Notes under the pieces: generated by a model
Told to the model about the DNA's origin: nothing
Seen by the model: the letters and a program-made list of their open reading frames with translations, nothing else
Database searches by the model: none
Translations under genes and position numbers: made by a program
NCBI GenBank assembly: GCA_014529385.2
Contig: CM043970.1
Span: forward strand, 60,180,023 to 60,244,022
Reading direction: 5' to 3'
Length of the DNA: 64,000 nt
DNA from: Adiantum capillus-veneris
Taxonomy: Eukaryota > Streptophyta > Polypodiopsida > Polypodiales > Pteridaceae
Shown here: positions 20,101-30,201 of the stretch, piece by piece
Numbering within the stretch: the first letter of the stretch is position 1
Layout: each line of letters opens with the position of its first letter

Positions 20101-20638
20101 GTTTGTGAATAAGGTCATCAAAGGTGGATGCGGCAGTTTCTTTGGTGAAAGTACCTGCTGTCTTCCTGTCTCTTGCCCTCATTGTCATTTCTTCGGTGGG
20201 TAGTCTGAGTGCTTCTACCACTATTTCCTTGGTGATCACCACTTCAACTTTATTCCTCTGTGGGTCAAAAATCCGTTCAGTTCCATCTTCTTTGATTGTG
20301 GATAAAAGCTTGTAAGCTTTTTGGAAATCCACACCACACGGCTCCTGTTCATAGAAATCTCTGAGTCCTAGCCTATGGTTGGCTTCCTTGGTCTCAGGTT
20401 TAAAGTTTGGAGCGACATCGTAGACTTATTTTGGTAGGAGTTATAACTCTACCTGATGTCCCTCTTCACTCTTGAATCTACTAGTGAACACTGTGGTGTG
20501 ATGCTCTTTGAGCTGTTCTTTTGAAAGATAAGTTGCCTTGGCTATTTTAATTGAATTGGGGTCTAGTTGGTATGCGGGTAGCTCCTGCAACTTTTCTTTT
20601 TGGTTGAGCTTCTTCTTAGCCCTCTCTGCTGCTTGCAT
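17198..20638 (-). pseudogene. Accessory 3' ORF of element B, near full length with stops
   Basis: About 1,150 codons from ATG 20638 (MQAAERAKKKLN) to the stop at 17198, ending only 25 bp before the PPT, so it is the last gene of the element. In order: a basic N terminus, and a globular domain (GVDFQKAYKLLSTIKEDGT, VVITKEIVVEALRLP, RPPRYTTPNHAVATTFM, IAYHAIGMADNLPPAPDQN) clearly homologous to A. Then come Glu/Gln/Pro-rich repeats and a long coiled coil (20-18 kb; KKMEELGELLTKLSDACKAKDDQLTEV). A C-terminal domain of about 270 residues closes it (WRLSWLNKNPRYLILFTRAPAAL, FFKGLPYLSCAMLYKIYRILL), which I do not recognise. Several internal stops and frame changes are present (for example near 20440, 19920 and 18785). 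The start is supported by ACAG-GAGCC-ATG, with the same spacing as in A. Confidence 0.8.
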
Positions 20639-22776
20639 GGCTCCTGTTCATTGAATAGAGTGTCAAAGCTAGTAAATTTGACGGATTTTTCTCTAAAATG
20701 TCCTTTAGTTTGAAATGCTGACAATTTTGGTCCAATTTGCTCCAAATCAATTTTTGAACAAGCATAGATGCATAATAACATGCAAGGAACAAAATTGTAA
20801 AGTACACATAAAAATTTTCAACCAAAGTAAATAATCGTGATTATTTACAGCAGAGTAATTTTTTCAACATTTTTGCAAACTTGGCATCATAGGCTTGAAG
20901 TATATACCAAATACATACTCTGAGTGAAATATGGGTACCAGATTTTGGCTTTAGGTCTCTGAAACAGTAGATATAATGGAAATTTGGGATTTTGAGCTCC
21001 AAATTGGTTCAAACTTGGCTAGTGGGCGTAGCACATCATGTACTTTGGATGTATGATGGCAAAATAGCAAAATTTTCCCATTTTGGCTAGAAGGTAAATA
21101 ATCACGATTATTAACTTTTCTACCAAAATTAACATTTTCTGGTAAAATTTGGTTCTAAGCATTGTATAGACCATGTGTATGAGATATGAAGTGATTTGGA
21201 TCAAGAAATGTGGTCCATAACCCAAAAATTGGCTTGCAAAGACTTCTTTGAGTTTTCTGGCAATTTTCCAAGTTATAGGTGCTTATTTTGGCTCATACTT
21301 GATTTTTGGTATGTAATAATTGTGTACACATGATAGGTGAGGTGATGATACAATTTCAAAGCAAATATAGTGCAAAGTAAATAATCGCAATTATTTATAG
21401 CAGTCAGAATTTTCTTGCAAAACTTAAAATTTTTGACCTAAACAAATTGATCTATACACCTAAAACAAGTCCTAAATTGAATTTGGTCAAGTTTGGTCTT
21501 GTCGGCATCACTTTGTGCTTTGTCGACTCTGAAATCACCGATTACTATGACTATGTTGCCTGTTGAGTTGGTCAGTCAATTTTGAGGCTTGTCCGCGACA
21601 TAGTCGTGAAGTAACTCATTCAATTCTGGCTCATTTGGAGTCAGTTTGACCCCGTATGTCGAATTTGACACTTTGTAGCCTTCGAGCCATTTTCTGCTTT
21701 TCGAGGGCTTTACTTGATTGATTTCATTAAACCAATCATATACATTGTATATGAACCTCGTAGGCAAGCTGTCTATGGAGTCAGATCCGAATTCTGGCAT
21801 CAGCCAAAAACCTAGCTTTTCTACTGGGGAACCCCCTCGACCCGTGTCGAATGGCCAACTGATGATATAGAAAGGTTCTATTATGTTAGGGCATGCTATA
21901 GTTCAAATCTCATCCGAGCTGGCGGGCCGCTATGGTCAGTTTTTGGTCGTAGGTCTTCGTGCACTACTCGATTTCTAGAGTTTTTTATAGGGGTTTAGAC
22001 TAGCTACCGGCCGTACAAAATGGATCATTGACGAGTAAGGGACTTACCCCTCATGTCTCATGTGAGAAAACGGGCAATTATAGACTCCGGAAAAGACGTG
22101 CAAAAGAGGTCGAAAAGCTCTCTCTACAAAGGCCACAAGTGGAAATGAGATGGTTTTAGCCTACCTGGGATATCTATACCCGGACTTCTCGAACCAATTT
22201 TCCCTAGATTTCCCCGTTAGTCCTACTAGGCCATGAAATCTATGTTAGACTCAAAAATTTCCCCGATCGGATTCCTGTAGCTCATTCTGCAAGAATTTTG
22301 CAAAAGTAGGTCCTGTTGCCTAATTTAGGCTTTCCGCTTCCATCTTCCGATTTCATTGAAAATTTTTGTGCTTGTCCTCCTTGTCTTTCTAAGTACCATC
22401 GTGTCTTCCGTTCTTCCATCTGAGCTCCTTCGCTATTTATTATTAATTTTTGACCTGTTTATTGGAAAAAAAAGAAAATAACAAAATGCGCTAAAAAAGT
22501 AAAGTGAAAATCCAATAATTAAGAAAATCAGTTGAAAAACACAACTTTATTGTTTTTTGTTGGATTTCTCCATTTTTAAATCTCCTATCGAGAAAAATGA
22601 TGAAAAATAACTAAAACGGACTATTTTCTGATAGTATATACATTATTTACACTCATTGAGAAGATATTATCAGTGAATTTCCCCTTGATGATGAATTATA
22701 AGGGCATTATTAGGTAATTTTGTAAAAAATCACACGTTAACATCAAACTTTTTTCCTCTCTCTTCAAACATTGCCC
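20639..22776 (-). other. 3' non-coding region of element B with palindrome array
   Basis: 2.1 kb corresponding to 2177-4976 of element A. A 74-codon open frame at 21576-21800 has no recognisable content. The only structure I can support is the palindrome array (20827-21398), set in AT-rich tandemly diverged sequence, and the end blocks shared with A near 22720-22810. Confidence 0.65.
20827..21398 (-). repeat. Palindrome array of element B (half-site GTAAATAATC)
   Basis: Three 22-bp dyads at 20827-20848, 21094-21115 and 21377-21398, each with left arm GTAAATAATC on the plus strand, a 2-bp centre (GT, AC, GC) and a right arm that is the reverse complement with 0, 1 and 2 mismatches. Spacing is 267 and 283 bp. 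A related copy is in each LTR (29151-29167 intact CGCG, 16571-16590 decayed). The unmutated form is probably the half-site followed by GC and its reverse complement. Confidence 0.85.
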
Positions 22777-23339
22777 TTAATTACTTAGTGCCCTTCCACC
22801 CCTCCTAGATGGCGTACTCCGGGACGACTGTGTGCATGAATTGAACAATTGTATCTTATGCATAGGCGTGGTTGGCTCTACCATGCGTTGAAGATCAATG
22901 TAGCTCAAACCAATATGCTGTGCAAGCGCTGGGTCTTGAGTAATTAACTCAAGGTTTTCTGATGTCGAGGTTTGCTGTTGCTGTCTTCCAAGGAGAAAAT
23001 CTTGTAGCTTGTGTGCTGACTGCTTGATTGTGCCATCAGGATGCTTCAGCAAGCTGATTGCTTGAGGTTTCGGTATCAACAATGATTGTTGTCAAGCTTT
23101 TTCTCGCCATTGGTAGTTTGGTTTACTTGGTGCTGTATGGTGTGGTGGAGTCTTTTGAGATTTAACTCTCCATTGCTTGATTGGTTTTACGGTTTGTGGA
23201 ATGGATGAGTGTTCTTTTTTCTTCCAAACCCATTTCCTGTTAGGTTCCTTGCTCGGAGATGCTTGTCTCTGTGTTTTGACCTTTGGAGTCTCCTTTGGTT
23301 CTGTCAATGATGTTTTGGGCACCCAAATTTGAATCGGCT
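22777..23339 (-). pseudogene. Post-integrase linker of element B with W motifs
   Basis: Continues the previous segment beyond solo LTR H. Repeated short motifs QIWVPKTSL, RKWVWKKKE, KQWRVKSQK and YQWREK are separated by Pro/Lys/Thr-rich spacers, followed by a Gln-rich end (LLGRQQQQTSTS) and SSRSTPSRRGG, which parallels SSGRTPTRRGG near 4800 in A. A basic, disordered, possibly nucleic-acid-binding region; one stop near 23090. No domain recognised. Confidence 0.6.
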
Positions 23340-23932
23340 TGTAAGGTCCCCGTCATAAAAGATCGGGCCGACTTGGAAGATAGCCTTCTTTATCCTCTAA
23401 ATCCGTTGACGACACCCTACTCCGATAATGCGAAGCAAGATACGAGCAACGAAAGAGAAGAAGACTTCCACCTATTGTGTTCGTAGTTGCAAGACCCTAC
23501 GCCACAAGCCAGGACGATGAGCTTAAAGGTTCTATGGACTCTAGATCTTACATTATAAGAGAAGGCATCCCTTTCACATATTAAGGATCCAAAAACAACG
23601 CCTTTTTCCCCGTGTTTAAGAGGCACGGCCGCCATCCTTAAATCCAAAATATGACATGAGATAAATCTCTAACTAACTGAGACAAAGTGAAAAGTACTCG
23701 ACTAATCGAGTCCACCCATCCTTGATCGGCAACCTGAGCCGGTCCCACTTTCCACACTGCACTCACCCTTCTTACCACACTGTTTCACATATACAAACAA
23801 TGTTCCTTAATTAGTTCCAAACACAGGTTCTTTTATACAGCCCTTCAAACAATACCAAAACAATTCAAATAAGTTCTAATGTAACAACCCTATTATTCAA
23901 CAAAAATAACTTTCCAATTTCTCATGAGTTTG

Positions 23933-24128
23933 CCGCTACCCGCGGACTTCCTCTGTCTAACCCAACAGAGACTTTGCAAAGGATTTATTCGCTAACCGCG
24001 AATTGTGCAACCTTCCCATCTCGCTAACCGCGAGACATCTTGCTAACCGCCAGGCATCCCGCTACCCGCGAGGCATCTCGCTAACCGCGAATCTCCGCTA
24101 CCCGCAGGATCATCTTGCTACCTGCGAG
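23933..24128. repeat. Dyad-symmetric repeat array of LTR H (TCGC-TAACC-GCGA)
   Basis: Eight copies of a 13-15-bp unit in which 4-5-bp arms (TCGC/GCGA, CCGC/GCGG, CTCGC/GCGAG) flank TAACC or TACCC: starts at about 23933, 23988, 24020, 24039, 24058, 24077, 24093 and 24114. Three copies keep long perfect arms (TTCGC/GCGAA, CTCGC/GCGAG); others have one or two changes. Spacing is 16-55 bp, much tighter than the arrays of A, B and C. Confidence 0.85.
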
Positions 24129-24379
24129 GACAAAATATATTATTTCAACAATTCTTCTCATTGAATGATTCATCAAACATGATCAACCAATTCTTCATAT
24201 CAATCAGAAACTGCTTATCAAACAATAACAATTGATTAAACAATAACAATCCAACAACAGTGACAATTTATCAAAAAATTATTTCACTAATCTATGAAAA
24301 CATATGCTTGTTTCATGTGATTGAACAATCACGTTTCTGGTCGGTTTAAAGTAAGGTCTAAATTCATCTTACCGGTCAA

Positions 24380-24583
24380 CTATGCATAATTATAAATTTG
24401 TCTTACCGGATTTGGAGCGCGTGCGACTAACTCCTGTGCTAGAGGTTGGACGGCTTCGACTTCTTCTTCGGTTGATGCTTCCGTATGAGATACGTTCGGA
24501 GTTGACACCTTTCTTCCTAGCTTCCTTGGTGGTGCAACGGCATGGGCGTCCTTAGAACTTCGTGTTACACGCTTCAGAGCCAT
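24380..24583 (-). CDS. Short ORF inside LTR H, possible first coding exon
   Basis: ATG at about 24583 gives MALKRVTRSSKDAHAVAPPRKLGRK..., basic and then acidic (TEASTEEEVEAVQP), starting about 200 bp after the TATA box. Its end contains CCG-GTAAGA, a good plant 5' splice site, so the frame may continue in an exon outside the LTR in a complete copy. This would be a gag-like leader exon encoded in the LTR. Inference from position and splice-like sequence only. Confidence 0.4.
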   Translation of the reverse strand: MALKRVTRSSKDAHAVAPPRKLGRKVSTPNVSHTEASTEEEVEAVQPLAQELVARAPNPVRQIYNYA

Positions 24584-25214
24584 AGCTTCGGAATAGAGAA
24601 AAGAAAAGCGCGTTGTTGGAGAGAGAGAGTGTGTGTTCACAAATCGGGTGACAGTACGTCGACGATTGGAGATGGAGATGGGTTGAAGATGAGAGGTTTA
24701 GGGAGAGAGGCTTCCTCCGACGCGTCGTTGCAAGAGAGCTTCCGCTTCTGTAGATGTGTGTGTCCAAAGTGAGAGGAGAAGGGTCCTTTATATAGGCTCT
24801 ATGGGGGTGCTAAGAATACTAAGAGGTTTCAAGAATACGAGAAGGAAAAAGCTCGCGCGTCGTCGAGGCTCTTTAGAATTTTTTTTTGGTGGGTGTTCGC
24901 GAATTCTATGCGTGATTTTTTAAAAACTCTATACTTACAAGTTCCCATTCTATTTTGAAAGAGAGAAAGAAAGAAGTATCCTAATTTTGACTCACCTCTC
25001 TTTCTTTCCCAAAAATACTATCTCTAAGCTTTTTCTTCACACATAAATTAGGTTCCCACATAAACCTATTATTCCACATAAATAAATAGATTCTGAACCC
25101 GATTTTTGATCCGATTGCTCTGATAAACTCATGATGACTCACAAAATTGAGAATCTCAATTACTTTGCAAAATATCTGAAATGATTTATAAGGATAAATG
25201 TTGGGTACATTACA

Positions 25215-25921
25215 CGGCTTGTCCTTAAGTTGTGCTTTTGGTACCCAAATTTTCTTGACTCCTTGCGTGCTGCTTGTAGCATTTTATTGTTGAGAGGATG
25301 GAGAAGATTGATTACTTTGTGGTTTGCTCTGCTGATTACTCCCTTTTGATTCCTTCTTGCTTGGTGCAATTGGAACAATGAGTTGTCCGCCTTTTGGTGA
25401 TAGCTAGCTAAATTGTATCCCAATCTGGTACTGCCTTGTATATCCGCATCCAGGTAATTCCAAGAATCATCTTCTCATTCATGTGTTCATCTAGTAAGCA
25501 TACAAATTGATGAGGACATGAAAATCCACGTACTATCACATTCAAGTTGACTACTTCCAATGTTGGTGTTGGGTTCTTGTTGCATCCTTTGATAGTCTCT
25601 ATTCCTACCGTCAATGCTTGACTTGTTGCTTTCTTGTACGTGGAATAACTGACTGCATTTACTCTAGCTCCTATGTAGACCAAAGCATTTGTGCTATGAT
25701 TGTTGAGTTGTACTTTGATGCGCAGGTCCATTCCATCTAACCATTCATCATCTATTGATATGGCATCTTTAGGGTATTACCATTGTCAGTCACCTATTTC
25801 CAGAGCGTTGATGGGAATCGATATCTGTTGATTCTTGAGAGCAGCTTTCCGTTTGAGTACCCAAAGCCGAGCTTCCTCTTGGGCTTCATCAATAACTTGC
25901 TATCATTTAATCTTCCTTTGC
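25215..25921 (-). pseudogene. Second protease-like domain of element B, decayed
   Basis: Follows the integrase tail. The clearest stretch (25731-25408) reads MDLRIKVQLNNHSTNALV, then YIGARVNAVS, and later MILGITWMRIYKAVPDW. This is a retropepsin outline with ILG-x-TW, but the DTG triad seen in A (LLDTGAKMNVIS) has become YIG, so it cannot be catalytic here. The end of the segment (AQLKDKP after KIWVPK) is continued in-frame at 23334 when solo LTR H is left out. Confidence 0.75.
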
Positions 25922-28300
25922 TTAGCTACATGCATTCTTTCTAGCAATTGGCAGATTGTATTTCTTTAAACGACATCCACTAATCCAATTAGCCATTGGT
26001 TCACCATCTAGGGTGGATAACTTTACTGCTCCACTTGGAGATACATCTTCAATGATAAACGGTCCGTTTCCCTTTTTCTTAAACTTGGGAATGTTTTGCT
26101 TAAGGAAATTGATTAAAACTAAGTCCCCTTTCTTGAAGATTTTTGTGATTAAGATGGAATAAAAAATCTGTTTTTGTTTCCGCTTCTGTGCATAGATGTG
26201 AGCTACATCAGTTAGCCTTTGCTCATCTAGCTTTTCCAAATCTTCAAGTCTTTTTGACAATTCATGTCCAGTCCACTCAAGATTTTTAGCTACCCTTAGT
26301 GTTGGCAGTAGAAATTCTATTGGCAGTATGGCATCAAGACCATAAACAAGGTCAAAGGGTGTAGCATTTAAAGATGTTTTGAATGAAACTTGATAAGCCC
26401 ATAGAGCAGCATGGAGATTCATTTCCCAGTCTGTCCTTCCTGAACTAACCACTTTAGTCAATATCGAGCTAAGAGTTTTGTTCGTATGCTCAACTTGTCT
26501 GTTTGCTTGTGGGTGATAGGGAGCTGATTTGTTATGGATGACTATAAACTTATTAAGCAAATACTCGATTACCTCATTGAGGAAATGAGTTCCCCGATCA
26601 CTGAAAATTTCTATTGGCAGTCCATATCTCATGAATACATACTCATATAAGAATGCGGTAGTGGTTTTGGCATCATTCTTTTGAGTTTCTTTAGCCTTTG
26701 CCCACTTGTTCAAATAGTCCGTAGCTACAATAATGTATTGAGATTGGGTTCTATACGCAGGTGGTTGTATTGGCCCAACAAAATCTATACCCCATTTTGC
26801 GAAAGCTCTTGCCCCCATCATTGGTCTTAAGGGCATGTTATCTACTCGTGTTGGCATTTTTGATCGTTGACAAGCATCACATCTTTGAATATATTCTTTG
26901 GCGTCTGCAAAAAGTGTTGGCCACTATATGCCTGCCATCAAGATTGCTCTTGCAGTGGTCTCACTAGAAAAGTGACCTCTAGCCAATCCAGCATGTGCTT
27001 GTTCTATAATTAGAATATACTTATTTTCATTTGCACAAAGATGCAAATGTTGATCCTTACCTCTCCGATACAATTGGTTTCCAATAAGAGCATAGTCTCT
27101 TGCTTCAGTTTCAATTGCTCTTTGACGGCGTTTACTCATATCCTCAAGAAATGTTTGGCTTGATAAGTAAGTAACTAGATAGTTACTCCACTTAGAAACA
27201 AGCGACATTTGGAACAATGTTACATGAGGTGTGGGTGTTTTTTTTTGACATTGAGGACAATCCTTTACAAAAGAACAAACATAACTCCTTATAGTCGGCC
27301 AAAATACTCCAAGTCTCAAGATTCTTTGCATAGTTTGGTCTTCTGCAAAGTGAAGTCCTACTATGGTAACATGTGCTTGATTTAGGTATCGGTTTTTTTC
27401 TTTAGGATTAATGCACAAGAGCAATAGTCCATCTCGATTTCTTTTGTATAGTCTACCAGCTAGTAATTGATACATAGCCAATTGCTCAATTAATCCAATT
27501 GTAATAGGAAGTGGTATTTGTGAATCCACTTGAGCTATTGTCATCAATGATACCATGTTTTCCGACCATCGAGGTATCATTTTCACGGAGAAAAAATAGG
27601 CATCTGGTAGATCATCGTCTACCCCCTTTAGGTGATTCTCCTGAAATAATACTTGACAAATCATCTGCTCTTTGATATATAGTGCCCTTTTTCACAACCA
27701 CAGTAAAATCAAATTCCAGAAGAATGATGAACCATCTCACTATTCTTCCTGTGCTTGTTGACCAAGTATAATAAAGCTTGGTGGTCCACAAAGAACACAA
27801 ACTTGTCGGCTAATAGGTAATGTCTATACTTTTTAACGGCATAGATCATTCCTAGCCCTTCCCTTTCAGTGGTAGTGTAATTATTTTCCACCATGTTCAA
27901 CTGTTAGCTAGCATAAGAAATAGGAAAGTCAAATTTCCCGTCTCTTGATTGAGCTAGTATACAACCGATGGAAAAATTTGAAGCATCAACATGTATGTGG
28001 AATATCTTATCCCAATCTGGTGCTTACAATATTGGACCTGAGGTGAGAGCTTCATGAAGGAGTCTTCACATGCCTCGATCCACTCAAAGTGTGTAATCAA
28101 GCCATACATGGGTTTTGTAATCATAGCGTACATGTAGATGAACCGTCTGTAATATCCACAATGTCCCATGAAGGCTTGTACCCCCTTGACTGTTGTTGGT
28201 CTAGGCAAATTAACAATGACATGAATTTTTCAATATCAGTAGCTATGCCATTTTTAGACACTATATGTCCCAAAAATTTTCCTTGTCATCTGAGTTTTGG
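25922..28300 (-). pseudogene. End of RT, RNase H and integrase of element B, broken
   Basis: Starts abruptly at QGKFLGHIVSKNGIAT (end of the RT palm/thumb), continues with MGHCGYYRRFIYMYAMITKP, RNase H (YTTTEREGLGMIYAVKKYRHYLL, FFVDHQALLYLVNK) and integrase. Like A it has two H2C2 modules: QAHVTIVGLHF...CPQC and QAHAGLARGHF...CDAC. Then come the core residues WGIDFVGP, SDRGTHF and NRQVEHTN (D, D, E) and an SH3-like tail (KKGDLVLINFLKQ, NWISGCRLKKY) fused in-frame. Stops and shifts occur near 28295 (CGA to TGA), 27950, 27700 and 26920 (TGG to TAG in the IWWPT motif). Closely similar to A in every block. Confidence 0.9.
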
Positions 28301-28837
28301 TCAACTCTTGAAATTTTTACCTCAAAGTGTCCTTGAGCTCACCCGGTGGTTCATACAACTTTTAAGCTTACTCTCCAGTCAAATTGAGTGGTTTGGAGTC
28401 TTTTTGTGCTATTTTTAGCCGTAGACCTGAAATTTTGCAACTTCAAAGAACACTCACACTTGATTCTTTCAGAGAGAGCAACGTTCTGAAATCCACCTCG
28501 GTTCCTACTTACCCTACTCCTAGATTCTCATGTAATGGGATTGTGGAAAGTGTCCACAAACACTCATTTTCTTGTCTTTTATGATTTTCTGAGCTTTGAT
28601 CTCAAGAGTTGTCTCGTCTATCAACTATCCTCAAAATCCTAATATATTTCTACAATCCTACAATCCTAAAGGCACTCAGCAAGTACGATTACCTCCAAGC
28701 TACCTCCACACAGCAAAAGACGACAATCTTATGCTATGCGGTTTCTAAAAGAAAGTTTTGAACTCTAGGCGATCCTAGAGAAAGTTAAAGGATAACTTCA
28801 CAAGACGCTCATGTTTTTTTCTAATTGAGGTCTCTTC
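28301..28837 (-). other. Leader remnant of element B up to the deletion junction
   Basis: About 540 bp of untranslated leader directly joined to the end of RT; gag, protease and the catalytic part of RT are missing. No coding content, no palindrome copy, and no clear match to the 45-bp leader block of A and C. Confidence 0.6.
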
Positions 28838-28857
28838 GATCCCCGACAGTGGAGCCA
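28838..28857 (-). other. Primer binding site of element B
   Basis: Minus strand TGGCTCCACTGTCGGGGATC, two bases from the LTR. It matches the tRNA-Asp complement at the 3' GGGGATC end and most of the start, with about four differences; a different tRNA is possible. Confidence 0.7.
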
Positions 28858-28859
28858 AA

Positions 28860-29748
28860 TGTTGGACGCATGTCTAACCTCACTATCCTATCTTCTTATA
28901 GTATTAGCAAGAACCACGATTAATTATCAATCCATGGGATGAAGCTGACTCGATTAGTGCATAGAGACTACAAGAGGGTATCAATCTCTTGGAAAACAAA
29001 TAACAGTTCGCATCTAACTCAAGCTACACTCAAGTGACAAGAATCACCAAAAGCCAATCGCTCATCGGCAAACAAATCACACCCGTTACAACATCAAATG
29101 ACATCCAAACGTAACGTATGGTTTCATACCCCACTTTAGGTCAAGTTCTAAAATCGCGATTATTAACATCAGTGGATTTTTGACCGAGTCGTTTTTTACC
29201 CAGAATGCATCTAAATGCTTAGCAATGATGCCCCAATACCTTGCCTATGTTTAGTTTTTGATCTGAAAGTATAAATTCCTAGTTATGATGAAATTAGGAC
29301 GCAGTTCAGTGATGCAAAAAGCTACAAATTATCGTGATGTGTTTACGTCAATACGTAGAGCTCTTACCTGCGGTTGCAATGCAACAAACGCGACTGCAAT
29401 GTGAAAACTAGGATGGGAGTAGGAAGCACGAGAAGTAGATAAGTGAGCGCCGTTAGCTCACGCTGCGTTTCAATTATCCAAAAACTTAATAATAACTTAC
29501 AAAAATTGGCTTTTATACCTTAGCCAAGGTTTTTGGTGGTCAAAACTAATAATCTGGGAGTTCTACCAAAGATGGGTATTGACAGGTTGATATAATCTAG
29601 AAGCTTGTAGCCCCGGCTCATCAATTACAAAGTTTATTTGAGAAAATAGGAGTTATAATATTCCCGATCTATAAAAAATAATACGTGTTTTACAACAAGA
29701 ACTCTGAAAAATGGTATCCGTGGTATCCGTGTTAGCTTGCTGCTAACA
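28860..29748 (-). repeat. 5' LTR of element B (889 bp)
   Basis: The minus strand starts with TGTTAGCAGCAAGCTAACA, a 7-bp-arm hairpin that is also the LTR terminus, and ends ...GCGTCCAACA. The TATA box TATAAAAG is at about 29511-29520 (minus strand). It carries a copy of the B palindrome at 29151-29167 with the central CGCG intact. Its partner is 16241-17159; differences are mostly substitutions plus a 3'-LTR-specific insertion of a few tens of bases around 16500-16540. Confidence 0.95.
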
Positions 29749-29897
29749 AAGCCTTCTTCCTCTACAGACTAATAGTCCTCACAGTGCATGGGTAGAGGAG
29801 AAATGTTGAAGAAGATGCAATATACCATAGACGAAACTTCGACAGTCATCACCACTCTTAAAGCTTCTCCTACCACTTATTTCCCATACCAAGATAC
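29749..29897 (+). pseudogene. Element E, fragment 2
   Basis: A 149-bp piece between B and D. Its plus-strand frame (MGRGEMLKKMQYTIDETSTV, then TTYFPYQDT) is interrupted by D and appears to continue at 39272 (QRYVFTEQAKALLRLWD), so it holds the N-terminal part of the E accessory ORF. Confidence 0.65.
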
Positions 29898-30111
29898 TGA
29901 CGGGAGCAAAGTGAACCCCGAACCCCGACGGCCTCTAAAACGCCGGGGGCCGAATGGCGCGCCTCGAGCCTGTCAAGGTAAAGCGAACAGGGGGCACCAC
30001 CTAGCTTTGAGCGACTAGGACGCAAACAACACACCACCATAACAAAGTTTTCATCCAAGAGAGATGGATCCTTGGGAGTAATGGTTAGGAGGAAGGGGAA
30101 TGAGATCAAGT

Positions 30112-30201
<90 letters not shown>

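Larger units (their letters stand above)
23340..25214 (-). mobile_element. Solo LTR H inserted in element B
   Basis: 1,875 bp starting TGTAAGGTCC and ending TACATTACA (TG...CA with TGTAA/TTACA ends), flanked by a perfect 5-bp duplication CGGCT (23335-23339, 25215-25219). Deleting it with one duplication copy restores an uninterrupted B frame on the minus strand. A minus-strand TATA box (CCTATATAAAGG, about 24788-24799) and a short ORF downstream of it set the probable orientation. No internal element sequence is present, so it is either a solo LTR after LTR-LTR recombination or an LTR-like non-autonomous element. It carries its own CG-rich dyad array. Confidence 0.88.
16241..29748 (-). mobile_element. 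Element B: deleted gypsy element, related to A, two LTRs
   Basis: Full boundaries are visible: TG...CA LTRs and a perfect 5-bp target duplication AAGCC (16236-16240 and 29749-29753). Order on the minus strand: 5' LTR, tRNA-Asp-like primer site, short leader, end of RT, RNase H, integrase with two H2C2 modules, integrase tail, decayed second protease, linker, non-coding region with palindromes, accessory ORF, PPT, 3' LTR. gag, protease and most of RT are missing through an internal deletion near 28300, so it could only move with help from a relative. It contains solo LTR H. Numerous stops, many of C-to-T type, show age. Confidence 0.95.

Noticed and set aside
21576-21800. 74-codon frame in the 3' region of B as a gene
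   Set aside because: No recognisable motif, no conserved counterpart in A; could be chance.
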